Positions 1-8,020 of a stretch of DNA of 20,756 nt are shown one piece after another. Made by a program: the position numbers and the translations under genes. Each line of letters begins with the position of its first letter. Position 1 is the stretch's first letter. The notes under the pieces are model-generated. The model worked only from the letters and a program-made list of their open reading frames with translations. It did not search any database and was not told the origin of the DNA. The stretch is taken from assembly GCA_038205115.1 (NCBI GenBank), contig JBBRCE010000074.1, forward strand, positions 1-20,756, given 5' to 3'. The DNA comes from JBBRCE01 sp038205115 (GTDB lineage Bacteria > Planctomycetota > Planctomycetia > Pirellulales > JBBRCE01).

Positions 1-200
1 GCGCGTTCTACGAGACCTTTTCACCAGCCCGTGCGAGAGGCTTGGTCCGCCGGATCGAGTTTTGTCACACGCCCAAGCGTGGCAGTTGGCTGAACGTTGC
101 CGAGAACGAACTGAGTTCCCTGACTCGCCAATGTATCGGCGTGCCAGGCATTGTGTCGCGCCGCGGCATCCAACGGGCGCTGCTCGTAGCTAGGCTCTAA
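1..200 (+). pseudogene. IS630-family transposase, C-terminal fragment
   Basis: A plus-strand frame runs into the window from its left edge (codons from position 3) and stops with TAA at 198-200. It reads F-Y-E-T-F-S-P-A, then H-T-P-K-R-G-S-W-L-N-V-A-E-N-E-L, then L-T-R-Q-C at about 120-134. This closely matches the end of IS630/Tc1-like DDE transposases, usually H-Y-T-P-K-H-G-S-W-L-N-x-A-E-x-E-L-S-x-L-x-R-Q-C. The Glu of the A-E-N-E-L stretch (codon 102 or 108) would be the last acidic residue of the DDE triad. Similarity ends near 140; the final 20 codons do not resemble the usual tail and overlap degraded pirin sequence on the other strand. The element is therefore truncated and abuts the pirin pseudogene. 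The rest lies outside the window, so whether an intact IS is present cannot be judged. Confidence 0.75.
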
Positions 201-532
201 ATTCTCTTGATCCGGCAGTAGCCAAATCTGGTACAGGTGCGTCGGCGTGCTGGCCGATGGGTTAAACTCGCTGTGACGAATTCCCGACCCAGCGGTCATC
301 CGCTGGAGTTCGCCCGGGCAATTTCGGGCACTCCGCGTCAAACGAAGATTGGGTAGCCGACGGTCAAGGCTTTGGCATGCATGAGCATCGTGATATGGAA
401 ATCGTGACTTATGTGTTGGAAGGCGCGCTCGAACACAAAGACAGTCTGGGGACCGGCCGAAAACGAATGAAAGGTTTTCAGCCAGCCATGATCGAAATGG
501 CCGCGCTGGTGACTGCGTCGAATGTTAAACAT
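21..532 (-). pseudogene. Pirin family protein (YhhW-like cupin), disrupted
   Basis: Three pieces of a pirin gene are present. The minus strand from 532 encodes the N-terminus (M-F-N-I-R-R-S, then G-H-F-D-H-G-W-L-K-T-F-H-S-F) with GGGAG upstream of the ATG. The middle (F-R-A-L-R-V, then G-Q-G-F-G-M-H-E-H-R-D-M-E-I, then A-L-E-H-K-D-S-L-G-T-G) lies on the plus strand at 320-457. The next part (P-G-E-L-Q-R-M-T-A-G-S-G, H-S-E-F-N, P-S-Y-E-Q) is back on the minus strand from about 317 to 168. About 11 codons expected between H-S-F-S and F-R-A-L-R-V are missing. The plus-strand piece has a frameshift at about 338-342, consistent with loss of two bases from the Ile codon of R-V-I-N-E-D. Below about 168 similarity is lost at the IS630 fragment. 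Pirins are metal-binding bicupins; this copy cannot be made as one protein. Confidence 0.85.
320..457 (+). other. Inverted internal segment of the pirin gene
   Basis: This segment reads pirin residues from F-R-A-L-R-V to H-K-D-S-L-G-T-G on the plus strand, while both flanks encode pirin on the minus strand in the correct outer order. Near the breakpoints are the short inverted copies TTTCGG (322-327) and CCGAAA (457-462). The metal-binding motif H-E-H-R-D-M-E sits inside the inverted piece. Confidence 0.8.
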
Positions 533-561
533 GATGGAACTCCCAATGATGGAATTTGCAA

Positions 562-583
562 AGTGATTGATATATCAACTAAT
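562..583 (-). promoter_or_regulatory. Candidate MarR operator before the pirin gene
   Basis: The minus strand starts ATTAGTTGAT and is centred on the perfect 12-bp palindrome TTGATATATCAA (567-578). The first ten bases are identical to the first ten of the palindrome upstream of marR. It ends 29 nt before the pirin start at 532, almost the same spacing as the marR site. The right half-site is degenerate. The assignment to MarR is inferred from the shared sequence and position. Confidence 0.55.
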
Positions 584-643
584 CATCCGGTGAATGCCCG
601 CGATGCGCGCCGATCACGACACGGTCTGCCGTTTACCGGCGGC

Positions 644-1144
644 TCACGGATCGGCGGTGGTCTCGAAATCGTCCGGATCCGCCAGCGAGCAGCGGATTCG
701 CTCCAGCCAGGCGATGAGTTGCTTCAAATCTGCTTCAGGCAAACGTTGCATGATGCGCTGATGCGCCTTATCCAAGGGCGCATCCAGCCGTTTGAGTACA
801 GCCGCGGCCTTTGCCGTCAGTGAAATGAAGACCACTCGCCGATCCGCTTTGCATCGCGTTCGCAAAACCAGGCCGGCATTCTCCAGGCGAACCACCAGTC
901 CGGTGATGCCTGGCACAACCGTGATTGTGCGGCTGGCAATTTCCAGGATGGGCAGCGGCGCGGCTTCGCCCCGCAAAATTCGTAAAATATTATACTGCGA
1001 GGTCGTCAGGCCGTAATCGCGGAACAGCCGCACCAGTTCGATCTGCGCGCGGTCCGCCGTACGGAGCAGCGCGATCAGCGCCACTTGTTGCGGCGAATCG
1101 AAGACGTGTTTTTTCTTCAGTTCGCGTTGCAATCGTGCGGTCAT
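644..1144 (-). CDS. MarR family transcriptional regulator
   Basis: 166 aa, a normal MarR length. The winged helix-turn-helix is visible: L-T-T-S-Q-Y-N-I-L-R-I-L-R at about 46-58, then P-L-P-I-L-E-I-A-S-R as the helix before the recognition helix, G-L-V-V-R-L-E-N-A-G-L-V at about 81-92, and a D-R-R-V-V-F-I-S-L-T wing at about 101-110. The ATG at 1144 has GGAG 10 nt upstream. It is followed on the same strand by the broken pirin gene, a common pairing in bacteria. MarR proteins are dimeric repressors released by phenolics or oxidants. A palindrome lies 28 nt upstream, so autoregulation is likely. There is one Cys in the wing (R-T-R-C-K), and I cannot say whether it senses redox. Confidence 0.88.
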   Translation of the reverse strand: MTARLQRELKKKHVFDSPQQVALIALLRTADRAQIELVRLFRDYGLTTSQYNILRILRGEAAPLPILEIASRTITVVPGITGLVVRLENAGLVLRTRCKADRRVVFISLTAKAAAVLKRLDAPLDKAHQRIMQRLPEADLKQLIAWLERIRCSLADPDDFETTADP

Positions 1145-1172
1145 CTGCCGTTACTCCAAAGGGCGCTGGTCA

Positions 1173-1194
1173 ATTAGTTTACGCATCAACTAAT
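1173..1194 (-). promoter_or_regulatory. Candidate MarR autoregulatory operator
   Basis: Perfect 7-bp inverted repeat ATTAGTT-N8-AACTAAT; nine of eleven base pairs of the 22-bp site are symmetric. It ends 28 nt upstream of the marR ATG. The left half shares ATTAGTTGAT with the site before the pirin gene at 562-583. Size and position fit MarR-family operators. Confidence 0.6.
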
Positions 1195-1393
1195 GGCCAG
1201 GCAAATGCCGCCCGCTAACTGACGGCACAGAATTCATCGCAGGCGAACGTAACGCTCCCGGGTGCATGGCGTTGCGCGGCGTAACGCACGGGGCGCGACT
1301 CAGCAGTCGCCACGGCTAAGGCGCCGGACACTCCCAGCCGGATCACGTTGCCGGATGACGGCGACGCAGCCGCGATGAACCGGCGAGCCGCGG

Positions 1394-2314
1394 CTACTTG
1401 CGATTCTTCCAATCGACGTTGGCCAATTTCCCGAGCGCCAGTTGCAAGGCCTGCACGCCATCGCGACTGTGACCTTGCGCTTGCAACGAAATGTAAAGCT
1501 GGTTGGCCAGTGCCAAACCGGGCAGCGCAATATTCATTCGACGTGCTTCGTCCAAGGCGATACCCATGTCTTTGACGAAGTGTTCGATGGCAAAGCCCGG
1601 ATCGAAGTTGCCGGCGATGATGCGTGGACCGTAGTTGGTAAGCGACCAACTTCCGGCGGCGCCCGAACTCACCGACTGCAAGACGGTTGTCAGATCGAGC
1701 CCCGATTTGTAGCCATACATCAGGGCTTCGCAAACGCCAATCAAACTGGCGGCCACTAAAATTTGATTGACCATTTTTGTGTGCTGGCCGGCGCCCGGAC
1801 CGCCTTGACGGACAATGGTTTTGCCCATGGCTTGCCAGCAGGGTTGCAGCGATTGGATGACGGCGGCGTCTCCGCCGATCATGATCGACAACCTCGCTTC
1901 GCGCGCGCCGATGTCGCCGCCAGAAACCGGCGCGTCAACGGCGTATACGCCGCGCTGCAAGGCCGCCTCGGCAATCTCGACCGCCAGCGACGGTTGACTG
2001 GTTGTCATGTCGACGATGATATTGCCCGGCTTGCAGCCAGCCAGCGCGCCATCGGCGCCGAGGATCACCTGTCGCACGTCCGCCGGAAAGCCGACGATGG
2101 AAAACACGACGTCCGACGCCTCGGCCACTGCCCTGGGAGAACTGGCCCAGCGAGCGCCGCAATCAAGCAGCTTCTGCGCTTTGTCTTTGCTGCGATTGAA
2201 CACGGTGGCCGCAAAGCCGCGTTCGATCAAATGGCCGCACATGCTGCTGCCCATGACGCCCGCGCCGATCCAGCCAATTCGTGTTTCGCCCGCCGCGATT
2301 TTCTTGATAGTCAT
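1394..2314 (-). CDS. NAD(P)-dependent beta-hydroxyacid dehydrogenase (3-hydroxyisobutyrate dehydrogenase family)
   Basis: 306 aa from the ATG at 2314. A TTG six codons upstream (2332) extends the frame, but the ATG has AGGT 3 nt upstream and GGAG 12 nt upstream. The Rossmann motif G-A-G-V-M-G is at 17-22, followed by beta2 with N-R-S (NADP-type preference is possible). The substrate motif D-A-P-V-S-G-G is at 127-133. The catalytic Lys is in G-Q-H-T-K-M-V-N-Q (K180, with N183). The C-terminal all-helical domain carries F-V-K-D-M-G-I-A-L. Members reduce or oxidise small beta-hydroxyacids (3-hydroxyisobutyrate, tartronate semialdehyde, succinic semialdehyde); the substrate cannot be fixed from sequence. 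It lies 94 bp after aroE on the same strand, so co-transcription is possible. Confidence 0.88.
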   Translation of the reverse strand: MTIKKIAAGETRIGWIGAGVMGSSMCGHLIERGFAATVFNRSKDKAQKLLDCGARWASSPRAVAEASDVVFSIVGFPADVRQVILGADGALAGCKPGNIIVDMTTSQPSLAVEIAEAALQRGVYAVDAPVSGGDIGAREARLSIMIGGDAAVIQSLQPCWQAMGKTIVRQGGPGAGQHTKMVNQILVAASLIGVCEALMYGYKSGLDLTTVLQSVSSGAAGSWSLTNYGPRIIAGNFDPGFAIEHFVKDMGIALDEARRMNIALPGLALANQLYISLQAQGHSRDGVQALQLALGKLANVDWKNRK

Positions 2315-2408
2315 CAGACCTGTGTTCTCCAAAGTTAACTGTCAGTAAATGGTCGGATGCGCGGGGCGAGTGTTTGGGCGCTGCGCTCCTTGCAGAATGA
2401 AGTGCGAA

Positions 2409-3257
2409 TTAGACGCCGAGAAATTCCTCGAGCGCTTCGCGCATCAGTGTCGGGTCGGGATCCTGGCCGGTCCAGATTTTGAAACCGATCACCGCCTGGT
2501 TGACGAGCATGCCCAGGCCATCCAGCGTGAGGCAACCGCGCACCTTGGCTTCGGCCAGAAAGCGGGTGTCGGGTGGGTTGATGATCACATCGGCCACGAC
2601 CGTACCTTCGTTGAGCGTGGCGATGTTCAAAGGAACGCGCGCCGCGCGGCTGTGCATGCCAATCGTCGTGGCGTTGATCACCACGCCCATTTCTTCCGGC
2701 AATTCGAAATCGCCTTCCCAAGGCAGGAAGCGGGCCGGCACATGAACCTTGTCATTCAGCAGATCGACCAGTTCTTGTCCGCGGGCAACGTCGCGATTGA
2801 CGATCGTGATGTCGGCCACGGCGGCCAGCGCCATTTCGACCGCAATGGCCCGCGCCGCGCCGCCCGCGCCTAAAATCAGCAGCCGTTTTCCGACAGGGTC
2901 CGTAACGCCGCGGAGCGATTGCACAAAGCCCTTGCCGTCGGTATTTTCGCCCACGAGTTTGCCGTCGTCGCGATAAACGCAGTTGACCGCGCCCATCAGT
3001 CGCGCGGCTTCGGACAGGTCGTCGAGCAGCGGAATGACGTTGATCTTGTGCGGCGCGGTGATGTTACCGCCGCGAAAACCCATCGCTCGCATGCCGCGAA
3101 TCGCATCGGCCAGGTTGTCTGGCGAAACTTCCAGCGTGAGGTAACGCCAATCGAGACCGGCCGCCGCCAGCGCTTTTTCGATGATGTATTGCGTGGGATT
3201 GCCGGCCACCGGCTGGCCGAATAGGCAGACAATTTCTTGCAGCGACGATTCATTCAC
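2409..3257 (-). CDS. aroE: Shikimate 5-dehydrogenase
   Basis: Catalyses NADPH-dependent reduction of 3-dehydroshikimate to shikimate in the cytosolic aromatic amino-acid pathway. From GTG 3257 it is 282 aa. I chose this start over the TTG at 3290 because GGAG lies 12 nt upstream and no other Met is available. Motifs: N-I-T-A-P-H-K at 65-71 (K71 is the catalytic Lys), G-A-V-N at 89-92 (N92), G-E-N-T-D-G at 103-108 (D107), nucleotide-binding G-A-G-G-A-A at 130-135, N-A-T-T-I-G-M, and G-L-G-M-L-V-N-Q-A near the C-terminus. Unusually, the substrate-binding Ser-x-Ser near residue 14-16 of E. coli AroE aligns with Asn-x-Thr here (G-N-P-T-Q). A quinate/shikimate-type enzyme is therefore a possible alternative. 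Confidence 0.9.
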   Translation of the reverse strand: MNESSLQEIVCLFGQPVAGNPTQYIIEKALAAAGLDWRYLTLEVSPDNLADAIRGMRAMGFRGGNITAPHKINVIPLLDDLSEAARLMGAVNCVYRDDGKLVGENTDGKGFVQSLRGVTDPVGKRLLILGAGGAARAIAVEMALAAVADITIVNRDVARGQELVDLLNDKVHVPARFLPWEGDFELPEEMGVVINATTIGMHSRAARVPLNIATLNEGTVVADVIINPPDTRFLAEAKVRGCLTLDGLGMLVNQAVIGFKIWTGQDPDPTLMREALEEFLGV

Positions 3258-3428
3258 GATCGGCAAAAACTCCAGGCGTGGGACACGCAAATCAGCAGTT
3301 GTTATCTTGTGCTACAAATGTGCGGTTTGCAATCCGCGATGAGCCGTCGCCCCGCAAAGCGATGTTCGGTGCCATGCAGAATTTCGCGCGCCGTGGATTC
3401 CGTGCGTTGCGGTTCCTTCGGTGCCGGC

Positions 3429-5162
3429 TCATCCCGCCTTGGCGTCGGCGATGACCCGTTGACGGTAGTATTTGACGCCGGGCAGAAAGTAGCAAAGCGC
3501 GAGCACAAATCCGTAGATCGTCAGATCGAAATTGGGATAGATCGCCATGACCAGCGCGGTGGCCAGCAGCGCCAGCCCTTGAATGTAGAATTTGCCGGAC
3601 AAAATGCCCGCCTTGACCATGAACACGATCGCACCGATCAAACCCAGCACGGGCGAAAGTTTGAGTGCCGGCAGCCCCATGAGCGCCTCGACGGCAAACA
3701 GCGCCACGCTAGCAATCACTGCAGCGCCCCAGATATGCGCGATCTGACGTTCGATAAACGTCACCGGTCCGGCACGCCGGCGCAGCGCCCAAAAGATTGG
3801 CGCCCAAATCGCCAGACCGCCGCCCCACAGCAAGACATAGGGCCAGCGCTCGGCCACCGACGACCACTTGAGTATGTTGGTTGCCAGGCAGAGCACCAAG
3901 GTCACCACGCTGTGCCAAATCCACAGCAGGCCCCAGTTCTCAAGCACCGTGGCATGATGCGTTTCGCGAAACAGCCGGGCAATCACTTGGCTGAAACCGC
4001 CGCTGCGGGCGGAAATGGCATCGCCCGATAAAAACGCCCGCAGGTCGTTGGCAAGTGCTTCGGCCGAAGGATATCGCAACTCAATTGGCTTTTGAATCGC
4101 GCGCAGCGAGATCATTTCCAAGTCGCGGTCGGCCTTGGCGTTAAGCAAATGTGGTGGCAGCGGATCTTGCTCGAGCACCATCAGCACCGTATCGACCGGC
4201 GACGGCGCTTGAAATGGCGGTCGACCGGTCAGCATGGCGTAAAGAATGGTGCCCAGGCTGTAAACGTCGCTGGCCGGACCGATGGCGCCGCGACTGCCGG
4301 CGGCTTGTTCGGGCGCCATGTAAGCGGGCGTGCCGACGATGGCGCCCGTGCGGGTGAGCGCGGCTTCGTCGGTGAATTTTTTCGCGAGGCCAAAGTCGCT
4401 GACGTGCGGCCGGCCCGTTTCGTCAATCAGAATGTTCGAAGGCTTTAAGTCGCGATGCAAAACGCCTTGGCGATGGGCGAAATGGATGGCCTCGCAGATG
4501 GGCGCGAGGATTTCTGCCGCTTCGCGCGCTGGAAGCGGACCATTGGCCAGTTGCTCGGCGAGCGTGCTGCCTTCGACATATTTCATACTGAAGTACGGGC
4601 GGCCTTGGACTTCGCCCACTTCATAAACCGGCACGATGTTGGGATGATCCAAGCGGGCAGCCGCCTCGGCTTCGATCCGAAAGCGCGCTAGATCGGCGTC
4701 GGTGGCAAACTCGCCACGCAAGATCATTTTGAGCGCCACCACGCGGTCCAAGCTGATCTGCCGCGCTTTATAGACGATGCCCATGCCACCACGACCGAGT
4801 TCCTCAAGCAATTCATAATCGCCGAAGATGCGGTTATCGCGGCTGCCTTCCAAATCAATGAGCTTGGCCGTGGGCGACGGCGCCGTGGTGTTGGGCTGGC
4901 CGCCGATCATGCTGGACGTTTGCGCGGCCACGGCATCGGCAATTTGCACCGCGCCCCAAAGTTGCCGCAACTCGTCGGCCAAGTCAGGATGTTGCCGGGC
5001 AACCAGTTCCAAATTCGGCGACGCACCGGCGCGAACTTCGTCCGAGAGCTTTTCAAGCAAGGCAAACAGCCGCTCATCGCGGGCGTCGTCGCCGATGGTT
5101 GCGGCCAGCGCGCTGGGCTTTTCGGTTCGGGGTGCAGGTAATTTCATGGCAGCCATATTCAT
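3429..5162 (-). CDS. Membrane-anchored serine/threonine protein kinase
   Basis: 577 aa from ATG 5162. The frame is open to 5243, overlapping the upstream gene, but AGGG sits 8 nt before 5162. ATGs at 5156 and 5147 are alternatives. The N-terminal 110 residues contain R-Q-H-P-D-L-A-D-E-L-R, typical of planctomycete kinases. The Hanks-type domain spans about 117-380: G-R-G-G-M-G at 123-128, catalytic Lys in V-A-L-K (145), H-R-D-L-K-P-S-N at 236-243 with Asp238, D-F-G at 256-258, and G-T-P-A-Y-M-A-P-E. All catalytic residues are present, so it should be active. The C-terminal 165 residues contain about six hydrophobic membrane segments and no extracellular sensor domain is visible. It follows the GH38-like gene by 47 bp, suggesting one transcript. 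Targets are unknown. Confidence 0.93.
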   Translation of the reverse strand: MNMAAMKLPAPRTEKPSALAATIGDDARDERLFALLEKLSDEVRAGASPNLELVARQHPDLADELRQLWGAVQIADAVAAQTSSMIGGQPNTTAPSPTAKLIDLEGSRDNRIFGDYELLEELGRGGMGIVYKARQISLDRVVALKMILRGEFATDADLARFRIEAEAAARLDHPNIVPVYEVGEVQGRPYFSMKYVEGSTLAEQLANGPLPAREAAEILAPICEAIHFAHRQGVLHRDLKPSNILIDETGRPHVSDFGLAKKFTDEAALTRTGAIVGTPAYMAPEQAAGSRGAIGPASDVYSLGTILYAMLTGRPPFQAPSPVDTVLMVLEQDPLPPHLLNAKADRDLEMISLRAIQKPIELRYPSAEALANDLRAFLSGDAISARSGGFSQVIARLFRETHHATVLENWGLLWIWHSVVTLVLCLATNILKWSSVAERWPYVLLWGGGLAIWAPIFWALRRRAGPVTFIERQIAHIWGAAVIASVALFAVEALMGLPALKLSPVLGLIGAIVFMVKAGILSGKFYIQGLALLATALVMAIYPNFDLTIYGFVLALCYFLPGVKYYRQRVIADAKAG

Positions 5163-5209
5163 GCGAGTCGCCCTGGAAAACTCCCAGCAACGATTGCTTG
5201 TCGTCAAAA

Positions 5210-8020
5210 TCAAATCTTCCAGCGAGCGACCACGCCGATCCATTCGTGCGCGCCCAAATGCAGATCGATGCGCTCGCCTTCAATGACCAGGTCCGTCAAC
5301 TTGTCGCCGGCGAGATTTTCCGTGTGCGCCGCGGCAATCGCCCGAAAACCACTGAGCCGGGCGCGGACCGAACGGCCAGCAATTTCCAGTACCCTCGCGC
5401 GGAAGCCCACGGCCTGCCCCGCTTCGATCAGCGGTTCGAGATGCGTGAGCAGCACGTTCTTAACATCCAGATGAAAGAACCACCCGGTCCAATTGTTGAG
5501 CGGCGGCGCCGGCACGCCGGAGCGCACGATCTCGGGCGACATCAATTCCAGCGCCGCGTGCAGCGGCTGCGGCAAATCGACGCCAATGCCAAAACGGAAC
5601 TTTTGAGCCGATTCGCCACGCACGCTGAGAATCGTATCGATCATCCGCTTGCCTGCCAATTGATGCCAGGGCAAGCCAGCGGCGACGATCGACGTTCGCA
5701 ATTCGCCCTGCTTGATTTCAACGAACTCTGGCGACTCGATCCGTTTATTTTCTGTCAGATGCAAACCCCACTGCACGCTGCGCCGCAATTCGACCGCCGC
5801 ATCGGGCCAGGCAAACCGCGCACAGAGATACGAATTCCAAGGGTCGGCCCGCAATTCGGCGAGCAAATCGATTTCCAAGTCGACCTGCGCCACTCGGCTG
5901 CCAAATGGTAACCGCACGCGCTGGACATAATTGGCTAGCTTTTTGCCATCCGGATCGAGCAGTTCGCCACGTGAGGTGATTTCGCCCAGCGCCGGGTTGG
6001 AAATCGTCGCCACCACTGAACTGGCGACCATTTTGCTGTAAATCGGATCGTCCGATGACCGCGCCGGCGGAATGCGTAACGCCACCTGCTGTGAAAGTCG
6101 GTTGCCGCGCGTTTTCAGATCGTGAACGGATTGGATGCCGCCGCTGCTGGGGTGAATGGCGATCTCGCAAAACTCGTTTCGCAGCACATTCTCGTTGGCG
6201 ATGCCGGGCGACGGACCGCGCCGCGCCGGCTTCATGGGCGCGTCGGCCGCGCAAACCCAGGCGTAGCCCATCGAAGGCGTTTCCACCACCGCGTAACGCT
6301 GGCCTTCGCTCTCGCCAATCGCCAGCACCGGGCCGCCAACTTCAGGCAACGTCGCCAACGAACTGACATCGACGCAAACTCGGCGAGTGTAAGACAGCGG
6401 ATTGAGCACCAACACGCCGGTTTTGCGCGACGCCGCGTCGCGCGGTAAGCCGGCAATAAACCGCGCGATACTTGCGCTTGAACGATCGTCGTCCGAGTGG
6501 GGCGACGGGTTGGCCGGCGCAACGCTGCCCATCATGGTCGCCACGGCGTCGATGGTTTGTGCGGCGCTGCTGGCGAGTTGTTGTTGGGCACGACGTACAC
6601 GGCTGGAGATTGCGTCCGGCGTACGACGAACGATGGCTTGTTGCAAATAGGGCGAGCGATATTGATCGGGCAAGTGTTTGGCGTACACGCCTGCGGAATC
6701 GCTTTGATCGAAGAAGTTGGCCAGTGATGTGAATCGACCGAGAATATTGCCGTATTGCGCCATTCGCCGCAAGTCGCGATAGAACGGGCTGACCGCGCCC
6801 GGCCAATGGGCAAACGCCAGCGCGGCTACGTGGTCGTGATCCATGGTGTCGCCCGCTTTTTCCGGAAAGCTCAAAAAGCTTTCGGCCGCATTGGCGTCCA
6901 GCGGCACGCGCGAAAGCGTCTCCAGCGGCGAGCCATCAACGCCTTCCCAGCGCGACTTGGTTCGTTCGCTATCCGGAAATCGGCCATCGTCCAGCGTAAA
7001 GTGTAGCGCGCCGAGATAGCCCAAGCGAGACAGAATTTGCGGCAGCGCGGCCGTCAGACCGAACCTTCTTCGCGCAAAGTACATCGGCCGCAGACCCAAA
7101 TATTGCTGATAGACATCCAGCCCATGTTTGAGTTCGGCCAAAATGCCTTCTGGCGAAAGCAGCGGCAATTCGCTCTCTGTGTATTCACCGCCGACAAGCA
7201 CGGCATTGCCTGCATCGAGCGCGGTGCGCAGTTGGTGGAGCGTGGCCGGTTCTTCACTCGCCATTTGTTCGACAACACTGGCCGAGATCAGCAAGTTAAT
7301 CGGCAGTTCGCTACTGAGTTCATCGCGCAGCGCCTGGCCGATGGTGGTGCCGGCGACCAACGTCAGGTCGATCAGCGCGACGTCCAGCGGATAGTAATGC
7401 CCTCGCACTTCGGCCAGCAGTTCGAAACCGCGGCGCAGCGCTTCGCGCGAGGCGTCGAGGTCGCCCGCCAATAGCGATTTGGCGGCGCTAAGCGCCTGGC
7501 TTTGAAAAAACGCTTCGTCCAAGTTGCTGAGATAACGCATTCGCCGAGTGAGCAAATCGGTTTGCAGATAACACAGCCCGAGCGTGAGAAAATCGGCTTC
7601 CAGTTCGGCATCGAGTTGCGGCGGCGCAGGCGGCGCGCTCTGTGCAGTGTGTACAGCGGACGAATCCGTCGCTGCATCGTCCGGTGCATCGAGTGCGGCC
7701 AGCGCGGCGGCGACGATTTCCGTTCGCTTGTGCAACTTGCGGATCAGCGTGGCGCCTTCGGCTTTTGCGCGCGCGGCAAATCCAGCCGGCAATTCGTTTT
7801 GCACAATCGTTGGCACCACCACCAACCGCCCCGACAGATCGCCAGGCGGATCATCGACGCGTCGCCAGGTGGGCGTTTTTTCGGCGGAGGCCAATAATCG
7901 CGGATGCCACAGCGCAGACCAGGCAGCCAGCAAGCCTTCGGCCGCCTCTTGCTTGTGATACATCGGAAAGTCGTCAAAACTGTGACAAGGCAGCAAGACG
8001 ACGAGTTCGGTAAACTTCAT
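5210..8020 (-). CDS. GH38-like (alpha-mannosidase-related) large protein
   Basis: 936 aa from ATG 8020. The frame is open to ATG 8128, but the internal start fits the L-V-V-L-L-P-C-H-S-F-D-D-F-P opening better. Neither start has a clear ribosome-binding site. Residues 278-290 (G-E-Y-T-E-S-E-L-P-L-L-S-P) and 357-371 (R-W-E-G-V-D-G-S-P-L-E-T-L-S-R) resemble GH38 catalytic-region segments. A C-terminal stretch (L-R-N-E-F-C-E-I-A-I-H-P-S-S-G-G-I-Q-S-V-H-D) resembles the GH38 beta-sandwich. The classical H-x-H-x-D metal motif was not found, so activity is uncertain. There is no signal peptide, which suggests a cytosolic protein. A low-complexity Ala/Pro/Asp stretch lies near residues 110-135. It is upstream of the kinase gene. 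Family-level call only. Confidence 0.6.
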   Translation of the reverse strand: MKFTELVVLLPCHSFDDFPMYHKQEAAEGLLAAWSALWHPRLLASAEKTPTWRRVDDPPGDLSGRLVVVPTIVQNELPAGFAARAKAEGATLIRKLHKRTEIVAAALAALDAPDDAATDSSAVHTAQSAPPAPPQLDAELEADFLTLGLCYLQTDLLTRRMRYLSNLDEAFFQSQALSAAKSLLAGDLDASREALRRGFELLAEVRGHYYPLDVALIDLTLVAGTTIGQALRDELSSELPINLLISASVVEQMASEEPATLHQLRTALDAGNAVLVGGEYTESELPLLSPEGILAELKHGLDVYQQYLGLRPMYFARRRFGLTAALPQILSRLGYLGALHFTLDDGRFPDSERTKSRWEGVDGSPLETLSRVPLDANAAESFLSFPEKAGDTMDHDHVAALAFAHWPGAVSPFYRDLRRMAQYGNILGRFTSLANFFDQSDSAGVYAKHLPDQYRSPYLQQAIVRRTPDAISSRVRRAQQQLASSAAQTIDAVATMMGSVAPANPSPHSDDDRSSASIARFIAGLPRDAASRKTGVLVLNPLSYTRRVCVDVSSLATLPEVGGPVLAIGESEGQRYAVVETPSMGYAWVCAADAPMKPARRGPSPGIANENVLRNEFCEIAIHPSSGGIQSVHDLKTRGNRLSQQVALRIPPARSSDDPIYSKMVASSVVATISNPALGEITSRGELLDPDGKKLANYVQRVRLPFGSRVAQVDLEIDLLAELRADPWNSYLCARFAWPDAAVELRRSVQWGLHLTENKRIESPEFVEIKQGELRTSIVAAGLPWHQLAGKRMIDTILSVRGESAQKFRFGIGVDLPQPLHAALELMSPEIVRSGVPAPPLNNWTGWFFHLDVKNVLLTHLEPLIEAGQAVGFRARVLEIAGRSVRARLSGFRAIAAAHTENLAGDKLTDLVIEGERIDLHLGAHEWIGVVARWKI

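Noticed and set aside
377..823. Plus-strand frame starting M-H-E-H-R-D-M-E-I as a 148-aa gene
   Set aside because: Only the first 27 codons are pirin sequence, and these belong to the inverted segment; the rest is the antisense of the pirin N-terminus and of marR.
1368..1391. AGCCGCG/CGCGGCT inverted repeat after the dehydrogenase gene as a terminator
   Set aside because: It overlaps the gene end, has a long loop and no U-tract; such GC-rich repeats are expected by chance.
1215..1733. Long minus-strand frame antisense/offset to the dehydrogenase
   Set aside because: It overlaps the 3' end of a clear dehydrogenase gene in another frame; high GC produces such shadow frames.
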